From Pseudoxanthomonas yeongjuensis (GTDB lineage Bacteria; Pseudomonadota; Gammaproteobacteria; Xanthomonadales; Xanthomonadaceae), in contig NZ_PDWT01000001.1 of the NCBI RefSeq assembly GCF_010093345.1, forward strand, positions 1 through 64,000: DNA of 64,000 bases, in the 5' to 3' direction. The notes under the pieces are model-generated. The model did no database searches, had not been told where the DNA came from, and saw only the letters and a list, made by a program, of their open reading frames with translations. The position numbers and the translations under genes are program-made. This document shows positions 25,262 through 34,919 of this stretch, one piece after another; positions within the stretch are counted from its first letter, which is position 1; each line of letters opens with the position of its first letter.

Positions 25262-26428
25262 CTACGCTGCCTGAGGCAGGAGAGGTGCCGCCTCGGTCAC
25301 CGAATGCCGCGGCAGGTCGATGGTGAACACGCAGCCGGTTCCGGGAAGATTGCGCACGCTGAGGATGCCGTCGTTCGCCTCCACGCTGCGTCGGGCGATG
25401 GACAGGCCCAGGCCCAGGCCGGTGCGGTCCTCGGCTGCCTGGGTGAACGGCTGGAACATGTCCTCGGCGAAGCCCGGCGGCAGGCCCCCACAATGGTCCT
25501 GCACGTCGATCAGGATGCGGTCGGCCAGCGCATAGGCGTTCAGGCTCACTTCGCTGTGCGGGTGGGTGAACTTGAAGGCGTTCTGCAGCAGGTTGCCCAC
25601 TGCCGCCAGCAACAGGTCGCGGTCCACGTCGATGGCCAGCTTCGGGTCCACTGCGGAGACGTTCAACACGCATTCCTTCACCTGCGCCTCCAGCGACGCC
25701 GAGAGCTTGATCTCGGCGATGAAGTCCGCAAGCGAGAACAAGTGGCGCAGCACCGGAAGGCCCGCGGTCATCCGCACTTCGGCCAGCGAGCGGTCGATCA
25801 GGTTGGCCAGGCCCACCAGGGCGCGATCCAGCACGCCGCCGGTGGCGCCGCTGAGACCGACATTGCCCTGCTTGATGATCGACAACGCCAATGTGGCGGT
25901 GCACAGCTGGTTGCGCAGCTCGTGGGCGAAGAATCCCAGCCGTTCGTTCAATTCCACGGTCTGCCTGTCGGCGACGACGAAATCGCGCTGGTAGCCGAAT
26001 TCGGTGACCGCGCTGGCGATGGCGTTGTCCAGGCAGCGGTTGAGGGTGCGGAACTCGTCGACCTCCATGGTCTCGCCGCGCTCGAAGGCAAGGTCGGAGA
26101 TGGACTGGCACAAGTCGCCGTAATCGTGGACGACTTCCTCTGCGGTGAATCCGTGCCGCTGCAGTTCGCGGCCGTGCCGGGTCGCCGATTCGCCGATCTC
26201 CGACAGGTTCGGCTTGCCGCCGCCCGACGGGCCGGACACCTTGCGGCTGCGCATCGGGGTCGCGGTCTTTTCCACCAGCAGGGTCTTGATCAGCTGGTCC
26301 AGGAAAATGCTTACTCCATGCGCGAGCTCTTCTTCCGACACCCCGAGCGGGGCGCGCTGGGCAACCTTGGCCCGGCAGCGGGCTATCAGCTCGGTCCGGT
26401 TGGCGGTGAGGAACTGGTGCATCATCAT
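25262..26428 (-). CDS. soluble sensor histidine kinase
   Basis: The 388-residue protein has no membrane span. Residues 1-150 are a helical N-terminal domain resembling RsbRD-type sensor regions (LTANRTELIARCRAKVAQR). The H box is FFAHELRNQLCTA. The ATPase domain has the N box NLLQNAFKFTH, G1 DHCGGLPPGF and G2 GLGLGLSIARRSV. It should autophosphorylate on the H-box His and pass phosphate to a regulator not found nearby, so it is an orphan kinase. Neighbouring end-joining and catalase genes hint at stress signalling, but that is inference. Confidence 0.87.
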   Translation of the reverse strand: MMMHQFLTANRTELIARCRAKVAQRAPLGVSEEELAHGVSIFLDQLIKTLLVEKTATPMRSRKVSGPSGGGKPNLSEIGESATRHGRELQRHGFTAEEVVHDYGDLCQSISDLAFERGETMEVDEFRTLNRCLDNAIASAVTEFGYQRDFVVADRQTVELNERLGFFAHELRNQLCTATLALSIIKQGNVGLSGATGGVLDRALVGLANLIDRSLAEVRMTAGLPVLRHLFSLADFIAEIKLSASLEAQVKECVLNVSAVDPKLAIDVDRDLLLAAVGNLLQNAFKFTHPHSEVSLNAYALADRILIDVQDHCGGLPPGFAEDMFQPFTQAAEDRTGLGLGLSIARRSVEANDGILSVRNLPGTGCVFTIDLPRHSVTEAAPLLPQAA

Positions 26429-26576
26429 TTCCGCACCTTACGTTGTTTGCTGCGCTGCGACGTGATGGGCCGACGAAAGGCGCCAGGCGCCGTCCAGCCA
26501 GCCGCCGTGGGCCTTTCCGCTGGTCCCTCCGATGCGGCCGTGGCCGGATCCCGCGCCGATTTACGGTGTTGGGAAC

Positions 26577-26888
26577 ATGGGCCATTCCATTTCCATTGCC
26601 GATGACTCCTCCGCGCTGCTCCGGGTCCTGGACGACCTGGCCTATGTCATCGAATGCGCATCGCTGGATTACATGGGCGAGGGCAAGTACGAGCTGGACA
26701 GGTTGTGCAGACGCATCGAGGCCGACCCGCGCTACCGCATCGCCGACGGCGACGGGGTCGCGGAGCGGTTGCGCGAGGCACTGTCCCTGTACGCCAGGGG
26801 CGGCCGGGATTATCCGCAAGGCCACTCGCGGCTGATGTCGACCAGCCGCGAACTGTGGAAACGGATGCATCCGCAGCCGCTTTCGTAA
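26577..26888 (+). CDS. small hypothetical protein (103 aa)
   Basis: The 103-residue protein (MGHSISIADDSSALLRVLDDL) is acidic and helical. It contains a Tyr-rich stretch (YVIECASLDYMGEGKYELDR) and a basic helix at the end. No known motif, signal or membrane span is seen. It is divergent from the sensor kinase gene, with about 150 bases between starts, so the two may share a control region. Confidence 0.65.
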   Translation: MGHSISIADDSSALLRVLDDLAYVIECASLDYMGEGKYELDRLCRRIEADPRYRIADGDGVAERLREALSLYARGGRDYPQGHSRLMSTSRELWKRMHPQPLS

Positions 26889-26921
26889 GCGATTGGTCGG
26901 CGGCTTTCGGATAACCGGATC

Positions 26922-27196
26922 TCAACCCCGTTTCCGCGACATCACTACCTGGCCAACGATGGCGATCACCAGGATCGCGCTGTTGGTGACGATGAGCCCC
27001 CATTTTGCGGCACCCAGTTGTGCAGCAGCCAGCTGTAGGCGATGAAACCCGCCGATGCGGCGATCTGTCCTGCGAACAGTCAGTGTCAGTGCGACACGCC
27101 CCTGGCTGATTCGTCCTTCGCCTGCGTGTGGATCTGCCGGCAGAGCGTCAGCAGCAGGATGGCCGAGGCGGCCCAGCCGATCAGATCCGGGGACAT
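26922..27196 (-). pseudogene. decayed SemiSWEET/PQ-loop sugar transporter gene
   Basis: Read from 27196, the minus strand begins MSPDLIGWAASAILL and continues to GVSH, as in small PQ-loop (SemiSWEET) proteins. Two TGA stops follow, caused by a tandem repeat of CACTGA (27080-27091), at the place where intact relatives have GVSKWLF. Family sequence resumes in the same frame (LFAGQIAASAGFIAYSWLLHNWV), then shifts frame to end LIVTNSAILVIAIVGQVVM. One nonsense site plus one frameshift in a gene of this size mark it as broken unless sequencing errors explain both. Confidence 0.65.
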
Positions 27197-27572
27197 GTCG
27201 TGGCCATGGTGTGTCTCCGACTGGAGGAGACGGCAATATGCAGCTGCCGGATAAAGCGGGCGTGTGGGCCTTCATCCCCGGTTCGCCGGATTGAAAAGGC
27301 AGGGCCGCCGCAGACCGCTTTCGTTGACCGTGATCGGCGGAATTCGTGCCTTTCCTGCCCTAGCCAGCGACGGAACGGTCGAGGACGCCGTGGTCAAGGG
27401 CACCGCGATCGGAAAATGAGTGTCGCCGGAGAAAATCGGGCAGGGACGTTTCGAGAGCGCGGACGAAATCCACGGACCGCGCGGGATCGTGCCGTGCTTC
27501 GCATCACGCACCGGTAACGACGCCCGCGTTATCAGAAGGAATCGAAACGCTGAACGGCCGCGGAGAACCCAC
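27197..27572. other. intergenic region upstream of ku, no intact gene
   Basis: This 376-base stretch holds no gene I can support. One short frame (27323-27418, TTG start) encodes a signal-like LTVIGGIRAFPALAS and stops after about 30 residues; it may be a gene remnant. The promoter of ku-ligD should lie near its right end, but no clear boxes were found. Confidence 0.4.
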
Positions 27573-28490
27573 ATGGCAAGACCGATCTGGACCGGCACGC
27601 TTTCCTTCGGCCTGCTCAACGTACCGGTGTCGTTGATGTCGGGCGAACGCAAGGTCGACCTGCATTTCCGCATGCTCGATTCGCGCGACAAGAAGCCGAT
27701 CCGCTTCGAGCGGGTCAACGCGGAGACGGGCGAGGAAGTGCCATGGAAGGACATCGTCAAGGCCTTCGAGTACGACAAGGGCAGCTACGTGGTGGTGGAG
27801 AAGCAGGACATCCAGTCCGCCGCGCCGGAGAGCCATGAGTCGGTGGACGTGGAAGCCTTCGTCGATGCCGGAAGCATCGACCAGCGCTACTTCGAGAAGC
27901 CCTACATCCTGGTGCCGGGGAAGAAAGCGGAAAAGGGTTACGTGCTGCTGCGCGAAACCTTGAAATCGAGCAAGAAGGTCGGCATCGCCCGGGTGGTGAT
28001 CCGCACCCGCGAATATCTGTGCGCGGTCATGCCCGAAGGCGACGCCCTGGTGCTGATGCTGCTGCGCTATCCGCAGGAACTGGTGGACCCGACCGATTAC
28101 AAGCTGCCGACCGGCAAGGCCGCTTCCTACCGGATCACCGCCAAGGAAACCGAAATGGCCAGGCAGCTGATCTCATCCATGTCGGGCAAATGGAAGCCGG
28201 ACGATTACCACGACGAGTTCCGCGAACGGCTGCAGGCGATCATCCGCAAGCGGATCAAATCCAAGGGCAACCTCGCCAAGGTGGTCGAGGAGGCCGCAGA
28301 GCACGAGGACGCCGCGACCAACGTGGTCGATTTCATGTCCCTGCTGCAGAAGAGCCTGGACAGCAAGAAGCGCACGCCGGCGGCCAAGGCCGCTGCGGCC
28401 AAGCCCGGAAAGGCCGCGAAGAAGGCCGTGAAGAAAGCGCCGGCCAAGGCCGCCCCCGCGAAGAAGGCGACGAAGCGCAAGGCGGGTTGA
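27573..28490 (+). CDS. ku: Ku protein, non-homologous end joining
   Basis: The 305-residue protein is a bacterial Ku homodimer subunit that binds DNA double-strand ends and recruits LigD. The Ku core runs from MARPIWTGTLSFGLLNVPVS through RYFEKPYILVPGKKAEKGYVLL to DYHDEFRERLQAIIRKRIKSKG. A Lys/Ala-rich tail of about 45 residues follows (KAAKKAVKKAPAKAAP), typical of Ku proteins with extended C-termini that help DNA binding. It is 3 bases upstream of ligD. The ATG at 27573 gives the conserved N-terminus; an upstream extension is not family-like. Confidence 0.95.
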   Translation: MARPIWTGTLSFGLLNVPVSLMSGERKVDLHFRMLDSRDKKPIRFERVNAETGEEVPWKDIVKAFEYDKGSYVVVEKQDIQSAAPESHESVDVEAFVDAGSIDQRYFEKPYILVPGKKAEKGYVLLRETLKSSKKVGIARVVIRTREYLCAVMPEGDALVLMLLRYPQELVDPTDYKLPTGKAASYRITAKETEMARQLISSMSGKWKPDDYHDEFRERLQAIIRKRIKSKGNLAKVVEEAAEHEDAATNVVDFMSLLQKSLDSKKRTPAAKAAAAKPGKAAKKAVKKAPAKAAPAKKATKRKAG

Positions 28491-28493
28491 GCC

Positions 28494-30923
28494 ATGTCGC
28501 TGCGCGACTATGGCCGCAAGCGCCGTTTCGCCGATACGCCCGAGCCGGACGAAGGCGGGCGCGGCGCCGCCAGCCATCGCCCGATCTTCGTGGTGCAGCT
28601 GCATCATGCGCGGGCGCGACACTACGACTTCCGCCTGGAAGCCGACGGCGCATTGAAAAGCTGGGCTGTGCCCAAGGGTCCCTCGCTGCGGGTGGGAGAG
28701 AAGCGCCTTGCGGTGGAAGTGGAAGACCATCCGCTGGCCTATGCCACGTTCGAAGGCGACATCCCGCATGGCAACTACGGCGCGGGACACGTCGACGTGT
28801 TCGACCACGGCACGTGGGCCAGCGAGGGCGATCCGCTCGAGGCCATCGCCGCGGGCAAGCTGGATTTCGTGCTGCATGGCGGAAAACTCAACGGCGGCTG
28901 GAAGCTGGTGCGCACCAACCTGCGCGGCAAGCAGAAGCAGTGGCTGCTGATCAAGCGCGAGGACGAGTTCGCCGCCGACCTGGAAGCCGACGACCTGGTC
29001 GGGAAACCGGCGCCCGCAACGAGGAAAAAGACGGCGGGCAAGGGGGTGGCTTCCTCCACGAAACGCATCGCTGCCAAGGCGTCGCCCGGCAAGTGGGCGC
29101 AACGCGCCCTGGCGATCGAGGGCGCACGCAAGGGCGACTATCCGGCCGGCTTCGCGCCGCAACTGGCCGGCAATCGCGAGACCGCGCCTGCCGGCGACGA
29201 CTGGCTGCACGAGATCAAATGGGACGGCTACCGGATGATGGCCGACCTGGTCGACGGCAAGGTCAAGCTGCGCTCACGCGGCAAGCTGGACTGGACCGAT
29301 ACTTTTCCCGAAGTGGCGCGCGCGGTGGAAGCGTTGCCGGTGGACGATGCGCGCCTGGATGGCGAGCTGGTGGTGATCGACAAGGAAGGGCGCAGCGATT
29401 TCAGCGCGCTGCAGCGGGCCATCGACGGCACTTCGAAGCAGCCGCTGCGTTACGTCGTGTTCGACCTGCCCGGCATCGACGGCGTGGATCTGAGCCGTGC
29501 GGCCTTGATCGAGCGCAAGACCTTGCTCAAGGACCTGCTGGGCAAGCGCGCAGGCGTGGTGGCCTACAGCGAGCACGTGCTGGGCCATGGTCGGGAGGTG
29601 TTCGAGGCCAGTGGACGGAAGGGCCTGGAAGGCATCGTCAGCAAGCGCGCCGATTCCGCCTACAGCCAGTCGCGCTCGTCGGCCTGGGTGAAGGTGAAGC
29701 ATGAGGACGGCGACGAGTTCATGGTGGTGGGCTACACCGCACCCAAGGGATCACGGTCCGGCTTCGGTTCATTGCTGATGGCCAAACCGGAATCGGGTGG
29801 CCTGCGCTACGTGGGCCGCGTGGGCACCGGATTCGACGATGCGATGTTGAAATCGCTGCAGGCCACGCTTGCAAAACTGCAGCGCAAGCAGGCCACGGTC
29901 GCGTTGCCGGCACACGTGCCGTTTTCCGCTGGCAGCGTGCACTGGGTGAAGCCGGTGCTGGTGGCCGAAGTGGCGTTCCGCGGCTGGGCCAAGGAAGGTC
30001 TGCTGCGGCAGGCGAGTTTCAAGCGGCTGCGGGAGGACAAGAACATGCGCGACCTGGATGCGACCCCGGATAAAACGGTCCTGACCCACCCGGAGCGGAT
30101 CGTCTATCCCAAGGACGAGATCAGCAAGGGCGAGGTCGCCGACTACTACCGGCGGGTGGCCCGATGGATGCTGCCGGAACTCGAGCGACGGCCGCTGTCG
30201 CTGCTGCGTTGCCCCGAGGGAGCGCAGGGCGAGTGCTTCTTCCAGAAACACCACCGCGATGCACTGGGCAAGTCGGTACGTGCGATCTCGCTGCAGCAGA
30301 AAAGCGGAAAAGAGGATTATCTGTACATCGAGGACGAGGCGGGCTTGCTGGAACTGGTGCAGATGAACGCGCTTGAATTCCATCCTTGGGGAGCGAGGGT
30401 CGAAGCGCCTGAGTTACCGGATCGGCTGGTGTTCGACCTCGATCCGGGCCCGGGCGTGAGCTGGACCAGGGTCAAGGCGGCCGCACGCGACATCCGCCAG
30501 CGCCTGCGCGAGGTGAAACTGGAAAGCTGGTTGCGACTTTCCGGCGGCAAGGGCCTGCACCTGGTGGTGCCGATCGCGCCGGGGCCGTCCTGGGACGAGG
30601 TCAAGGATTTCTGCAGCGCTTTCGCGGAAGCCCTGGCGACCCATGCGCCGGACAAGTATGTCGCCACCATGAGCAAGGCCAAGCGCGACGGCAAGATATT
30701 CGTGGACTGGCTGCGCAACGGACGCGGCTCGACCAGCGTGTGTTCCTGGTCGTTGCGCGCCCGCGAACACGCCACCGTGGCCATGCCATTGCGCTGGGAC
30801 GAACTGGCGAAAATAACTTCCCCCGGCATGTACACGATGGCGCGCGCGCTGCAACGAGCCGGTCGCCTGCGCAAGGATCCCTGGGAAGGCATCGGGGAAG
30901 CCGGGCAAGCGTTACCGGGGTGA
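28494..30923 (+). CDS. ligD: multifunctional ATP-dependent DNA ligase LigD
   Basis: The 809-residue enzyme joins broken ends together with Ku. Domain order is phosphoesterase, ligase, polymerase, as in Pseudomonas. The 3'-phosphoesterase (residues about 1-165) has VVQLHHARARHYDFRLE. A Lys-rich linker follows. The ligase (about 215-510) has the adenylated Lys in HEIKWDGYRMM and motif ARLDGELVV. The primase-like polymerase (about 520-809) has VFDLDPGPGVSW and SGGKGLHLVVPI. It is probably co-transcribed with ku; such pairs act mainly in stationary phase or desiccation. Confidence 0.95.
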   Translation: MSLRDYGRKRRFADTPEPDEGGRGAASHRPIFVVQLHHARARHYDFRLEADGALKSWAVPKGPSLRVGEKRLAVEVEDHPLAYATFEGDIPHGNYGAGHVDVFDHGTWASEGDPLEAIAAGKLDFVLHGGKLNGGWKLVRTNLRGKQKQWLLIKREDEFAADLEADDLVGKPAPATRKKTAGKGVASSTKRIAAKASPGKWAQRALAIEGARKGDYPAGFAPQLAGNRETAPAGDDWLHEIKWDGYRMMADLVDGKVKLRSRGKLDWTDTFPEVARAVEALPVDDARLDGELVVIDKEGRSDFSALQRAIDGTSKQPLRYVVFDLPGIDGVDLSRAALIERKTLLKDLLGKRAGVVAYSEHVLGHGREVFEASGRKGLEGIVSKRADSAYSQSRSSAWVKVKHEDGDEFMVVGYTAPKGSRSGFGSLLMAKPESGGLRYVGRVGTGFDDAMLKSLQATLAKLQRKQATVALPAHVPFSAGSVHWVKPVLVAEVAFRGWAKEGLLRQASFKRLREDKNMRDLDATPDKTVLTHPERIVYPKDEISKGEVADYYRRVARWMLPELERRPLSLLRCPEGAQGECFFQKHHRDALGKSVRAISLQQKSGKEDYLYIEDEAGLLELVQMNALEFHPWGARVEAPELPDRLVFDLDPGPGVSWTRVKAAARDIRQRLREVKLESWLRLSGGKGLHLVVPIAPGPSWDEVKDFCSAFAEALATHAPDKYVATMSKAKRDGKIFVDWLRNGRGSTSVCSWSLRAREHATVAMPLRWDELAKITSPGMYTMARALQRAGRLRKDPWEGIGEAGQALPG

Positions 30924-31000
30924 TCCAGGATCCTGTCGGAGACCTGGAAGAGCTTCTCTTCCTCGCACCAGTGGTCAGTGGCGGCGTATATCGTGCGAGT
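30924..31000 (-). pseudogene. remnant of a hemerythrin-domain gene
   Basis: The minus strand encodes TDHWCEEEKLFQVSDRILD, which matches VHHHLREEETKFFQVSGRILN near the C-terminus of the intact hemerythrin gene at 34464. The match also holds in nucleotides over about 55 bases with one 3-base gap. No start or remaining gene is present around it, so it is a leftover of a duplicated or lost gene. Confidence 0.6.
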
Positions 31001-31105
31001 AATACGGTCTGCATGGCGGGTCGTCGCGATTCTTCGCAGGGCTCTACTGCGACGCAGGTATAAGTGCGCTTCCCACCCGCATTCACCCATCTGCAGGAAA
31101 TCGAA

Positions 31106-32023
31106 ATGCCCGACCTGGACAATGCCACCGCCGATACGCTGTTCGATGTGGTGGTGGTGGGCGGCGGCCCCGCGGGCCTGACCGCGGCGACCTACCTGCG
31201 CCGTTTCCACCGCAGTTGCCTGGTGCTGGATGCCGGTGACAGCCGGGCGCGCTGGATCCCGGAAAGCAACAACTGCCCGGGCTTCCCGCAGGGCGTGTCC
31301 GGGGTGGAACTGCTGCGCCGCATGCGCGAACAGGCCGCCGGCTTCGACACGCGTTTCGAAGCGGCACGGGTCGAGCAGATCGAACATGACGACGACGGCT
31401 TCGTCCTGCACGGCAAGGACAGCGCCTGGTGCGCGCGCTGCGTGATCCTTGCCACCGGCCTGTCCGACAAGCTGCCCGACGCGCCGTGGGTGGAAGAGGC
31501 CGTGGCTTGCGGCGCAATGCGCCTGTGTTCGGTCTGCGATGCGTATGAAGCCAGCGACTCGCGCATCGGCGTGTATGGTCCCAGCGCGGATATCGCCGCG
31601 CATGGGCTGTTCCTGCGGTCCTATTCGCGGCACGTGTTCCTGTTGCCGACCGATGCCGGCGACGTCAAGAACCTGCGCGAGGCGAAGGATGCGGGCGTGC
31701 GGATACTTGCGTTCGGCGGCAGGCTCGATTTCGACGGCAAGCAATGCGCCTACATCGCGGCGGACGGGAGCGGCACCGCGTTCGACAGCGTCTATCCGTT
31801 CATGGGCTCCCACACCAGCGCCGGCATCGCCGCGGCGGTCGGGGCGGCGCTGTCGGAGACGGGCGAAATCCTGGTCGATGCGCAGCAGATGACCAACGTG
31901 CCGGGCCTGTTCGCCATCGGCGACGTGGTCAGCGGGCTGAATCAGATTTCGGTGGCGGTAGGGCAGGCGGCCATCGCCGCGACTTGCGCGCACAGGCGGT
32001 TGCCGTTTGTGCCGCGGCCTTAG
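31106..32023 (+). CDS. FAD/NAD(P)-dependent thioredoxin-reductase-like oxidoreductase
   Basis: The 305-residue protein has an FAD-binding Rossmann motif (VVVVGGGPAGLTAATYLRR), a second nucleotide-binding region (IGVYGPSADIAAHGLFL) and the end motif VPGLFAIGDVVSGLNQISVAVGQA. The redox pair is in LCSVCDAYE where thioredoxin reductase has CATCDG, so a dithiol role is kept. The second nucleotide motif lacks a regular GxGxxA, as in the wider TrxR-like group. It lies beside LigD, catalase and hemerythrin genes, which suggests a part in redox defence. Confidence 0.85.
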   Translation: MPDLDNATADTLFDVVVVGGGPAGLTAATYLRRFHRSCLVLDAGDSRARWIPESNNCPGFPQGVSGVELLRRMREQAAGFDTRFEAARVEQIEHDDDGFVLHGKDSAWCARCVILATGLSDKLPDAPWVEEAVACGAMRLCSVCDAYEASDSRIGVYGPSADIAAHGLFLRSYSRHVFLLPTDAGDVKNLREAKDAGVRILAFGGRLDFDGKQCAYIAADGSGTAFDSVYPFMGSHTSAGIAAAVGAALSETGEILVDAQQMTNVPGLFAIGDVVSGLNQISVAVGQAAIAATCAHRRLPFVPRP

Positions 32024-32027
32024 TTCC

Positions 32028-32208
32028 CTTCTCCCGTTGTGGCGCCCGCAGGGCGTGCAAGGCTGAGAAGAGAGCCTGTCCCTGCGAAGGCGGGAGGCGG
32101 GGGCGGATGAGGGGAGCAGCGGACCTAGCCTGTGCGCTGCTCTGAAAAGCCGACCCCTCTCCCTGCTTCGCTGCGCGAAGCTGTCCCTCTCCCGCAAGGG
32201 GAGAGGAG
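32028..32208. repeat. mosaic GAGAGGG-type intergenic repeat
   Basis: The space between the flavoprotein and catalase genes is filled by repeat modules shared with 38468-38790: TTCTCCCGTTGTGGCGCCCGC, GAGCCTGTCCCTGCGAAGGC, and GACCCCTCTCCCTGCTTCGC followed by the CTCTCCC...GGGAGAG hairpin. The hairpin is next to the catalase stop and could end its transcript. Confidence 0.75.
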
Positions 32209-32214
32209 AATTAC

Positions 32215-34326
32215 TTACGCCAGCGTCCTTACCTTCGGCTCGCGATCCCATTGACGGGTCTTGGCCGCGGCGATGAACGCCTTGGTGTCGCTGGCGTCGA
32301 CCACGCCCTTGTCCTTGCCCACGTTGCCGGCCTTGAGCAGCGCCTGCGCACCGGCGTCGGCGGCGATGGCCTTGAGGTGGCCGTAGGCGTCGCGCACGAA
32401 ATCGACTGCGGCCGCTTCCTTCGCCAACGCCTTGCCGCCCGCGTCGGAAAGCACGATCGCCACCGCGTCGAACACCACCGACGGCGTGCCCGCCAGTTGC
32501 CCGTCCGCCGGCAGTTTCCTGCCATCGCCCAGCTTGGCGCCACCGAGTTTCGGGGCGACGATCTTGACCGTGGCCCCGGCGCTTTCGACGGCCTTGCGCA
32601 GCGCCTTGATCGTGGTTGCATCCGAACCGTCATCGACCAGGATGCCGACGCAGCGTCCCTGCAGCGTGTCCTTCATCTTGCCGATGATCTGCAGCGCCGG
32701 TGAAGGCTTCATGTCCTTCGGCGCAACCGCGGCGGGCGGCGCCGGGGGCAGGGCATCGAGGCCGAGCCCATCGGCGACGCGTTGCGCTAGGCCGGCGTCG
32801 ACATGACGCAAGTGGCCGACGATGGCTTCGCGCACGTGCGGCGTACCGACCTTGGACAGCTCGAATACCAGCGACGAGGCCATGTGCGCCTGCTCCGGCC
32901 TGGTCTGGCTGCGGAAGAACAGCCGCGCCTGGGTGTAGTGGTCGGCGAAACTTTCCGCGCGGATGCGGCCCTTGGCGCCATCGTCCGGCGGCGTGGCATG
33001 GCTGCGGAAACCAGCAGGCGTTTCGCGCGGCGTATCGGCCTGCAGCGAACTCGGTTCGTAGTTCACCCGTCCCTTGGGTACTTGCATCTGCATATGCCCG
33101 TCGCGTTGCAGGTTGGCGAACGGGCACTTCGGCGCGTTGATCGGGATCTGGTGGAAGTTGGGTCCGCCCAGGCGCGAGAGCTGCGTGTCCAGGTACGAGA
33201 ACAGGCGTCCCTGCAGCAGCGGGTCGTTGCTGAAGTCGATGCCCGGCACGATGTTCGCGGGGCAGAAGGCGACCTGCTCGGTCTCGGCGAAGAAATTGTC
33301 CGGCCAGCGGTCCAGGACCATGCGCCCGATCACGGTCAATGGCACCAGTTCCTCGGGGATCAGTTTGGTCGGGTCCAGGTGATCGAACGGGAATTTGTCG
33401 GCTTCCTTCTCGGTGAACAGCTGCACGGCGAATTCCCATTCGGGGAAACCGCCGGACTCGATCGCCTCGAACAGGTCGCGACGGTGGAAGTCGTTGTCGG
33501 CCGCTTGCAGTTTCACCGCCTCGTCCCAGACCGTCGACTGGATGCCCAGCTTCGGCCGCCAGTGGAATTTCACGAAAGTGGAATTGCCCTTCGCATCGAG
33601 CAGGCGGAACGAATGCACGCCGAAGCCCTCGATGGTGCGCAGCGAACGCGGGATGGTGCGGTCGCTCATCGCCCACATGATCATGTGCATGGCTTCAGGG
33701 GTGAGCGAGATGAAATCCCAGAAGGTGTCGTGCGCGCTGCCGGCCTGCGGGAAGGCGCGGTCGGGTTCCATCTTCACCGAATGGACCACATCCGGGAACT
33801 TGATCGCGTCCTGGATGAAGAACACCGGGATGTTGTTGCCGACCAGGTCCCAGTTGCCTTCGCTGGTGTAGAACTTGACCGCGAACCCACGCACGTCGCG
33901 CGGGGTGTCGACCGAACCGGCGCCGCCGGCGACGGTGGAGAAGCGGGTGAATACCGGCGTGCGTTTGCCGACCTCGGTGAGCAGTTTCGCCGTGGTGTAT
34001 TTCTGCAGCGAGCGGGTCAGTTCGAAGTAGCCGTGCGCCGCGGATCCGCGTGCATGCACGATGCGCTCCGGGATGCGCTCGTGGTCGAAATGGGTGATCT
34101 TCTCGCGCAGCACGAAGTCTTCCAGCAGGGTCGGCCCGCGTGGCGTCGCCCGCAGCGAGTTCTGGTTGTCGCTGACCGGAATACCCTGGTTGGTAGTGAG
34201 CGGAGGGTGGGCACCGCCGGCTGATTGATGCAGTTCATCGCCGCTCCCGCGCTTGTCGGCTGCCGCCGACTTGCTGGCGGTAGGGCGGGCGGCGGTCTTG
34301 TTCGCGGCTGGCTTGCGGCTGGCCAT
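32215..34326 (-). CDS. katE: large-subunit catalase (HPII/KatE type)
   Basis: The 703-residue protein is a clade 2 monofunctional haem catalase that converts hydrogen peroxide to water and oxygen. The basic N-terminal tail ([20 protein letters not shown]) precedes the core. The catalytic His is in [12 protein letters not shown], the Asn in [12 protein letters not shown], and the haem-ligand Tyr in [15 protein letters not shown]. The C-terminal 150 residues form the flavodoxin-like domain unique to large catalases ([20 protein letters not shown]). In relatives it is a stationary-phase enzyme. The ATG at 34326 fits family N-termini better than an in-frame one at 34359. Confidence 0.95.
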   Translation of the reverse strand: MASRKPAANKTAARPTASKSAAADKRGSGDELHQSAGGAHPPLTTNQGIPVSDNQNSLRATPRGPTLLEDFVLREKITHFDHERIPERIVHARGSAAHGYFELTRSLQKYTTAKLLTEVGKRTPVFTRFSTVAGGAGSVDTPRDVRGFAVKFYTSEGNWDLVGNNIPVFFIQDAIKFPDVVHSVKMEPDRAFPQAGSAHDTFWDFISLTPEAMHMIMWAMSDRTIPRSLRTIEGFGVHSFRLLDAKGNSTFVKFHWRPKLGIQSTVWDEAVKLQAADNDFHRRDLFEAIESGGFPEWEFAVQLFTEKEADKFPFDHLDPTKLIPEELVPLTVIGRMVLDRWPDNFFAETEQVAFCPANIVPGIDFSNDPLLQGRLFSYLDTQLSRLGGPNFHQIPINAPKCPFANLQRDGHMQMQVPKGRVNYEPSSLQADTPRETPAGFRSHATPPDDGAKGRIRAESFADHYTQARLFFRSQTRPEQAHMASSLVFELSKVGTPHVREAIVGHLRHVDAGLAQRVADGLGLDALPPAPPAAVAPKDMKPSPALQIIGKMKDTLQGRCVGILVDDGSDATTIKALRKAVESAGATVKIVAPKLGGAKLGDGRKLPADGQLAGTPSVVFDAVAIVLSDAGGKALAKEAAAVDFVRDAYGHLKAIAADAGAQALLKAGNVGKDKGVVDASDTKAFIAAAKTRQWDREPKVRTLA

Positions 34327-34463
34327 GCGTATTCCTTGGTTGACGGACCGGATCGGCACTGCATGTTGGCCGCCCTTGTGTTAATCGCTTGTCTACCCTG
34401 CATGAAGATCGACATGGAGCCAGCGGCTCCGTTCATTCCCGGAATGCGCGAGGATGGCGGCGA

Positions 34464-34919
34464 CTATCCTTCCCGCAAGCTCTTCACCATCCGCGCGTAG
34501 TCGCGGCGGTACCGATTGGTAAGCCTTTCCTTCTGGGTCGCGTTCAGGATCCTGCCGGAGACCTGGAAGAACTTGGTTTCTTCCTCGCGCAAGTGGTGGT
34601 GCACTTCGTGCGAGAGTTTCTTCACGGTGGCCATCCAGCCGCGGCCGTTGTGGTCGGTGGTCTGCAGCTTCTCGACCAGTTCGTCGATTTCGTGATGCTC
34701 GTGCTGGGCATGGCGGGAGACGTGCAGGCCGGCATCGTGCATCAGCACCGGCACGTACAGGTAGCGCTCCTCGGCGGCGGCGTGAGCGGCCAGTTCGATG
34801 CGCAGCGCGGTGAATACTTCGATCCGCCGCTCGCTGTGCGGTGGCGAACGCATCAGCTTGCGGCAGAGGGAACGTTGCGTCTCGTGGCTTTCGCGCAGCG
34901 CATCGAAGATAGTGGGCAT
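34464..34919 (-). CDS. hemerythrin HHE-domain protein
   Basis: The 151-residue protein is a four-helix hemerythrin-like cation-binding domain. Putative di-iron ligands are in ESHETQRSL, ELAAHAAAEERYLYVP, QHEHHEIDELVEKL and EVHHHLREEE. Such proteins bind oxygen or nitric oxide or guard iron under oxidative stress. It lies upstream of katE in the same direction with about 137 bases between, so a shared stress response is likely though not shown. A fragment of a similar gene occurs at 30924. Confidence 0.88.
   Translation of the reverse strand: MPTIFDALRESHETQRSLCRKLMRSPPHSERRIEVFTALRIELAAHAAAEERYLYVPVLMHDAGLHVSRHAQHEHHEIDELVEKLQTTDHNGRGWMATVKKLSHEVHHHLREEETKFFQVSGRILNATQKERLTNRYRRDYARMVKSLREG

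Noticed and set aside
27323..27418. Short frame with a signal-like peptide upstream of ku
   Set aside because: It stops after about 30 residues, matches no family I know and has no clear ribosome site; recorded only as a possible remnant.
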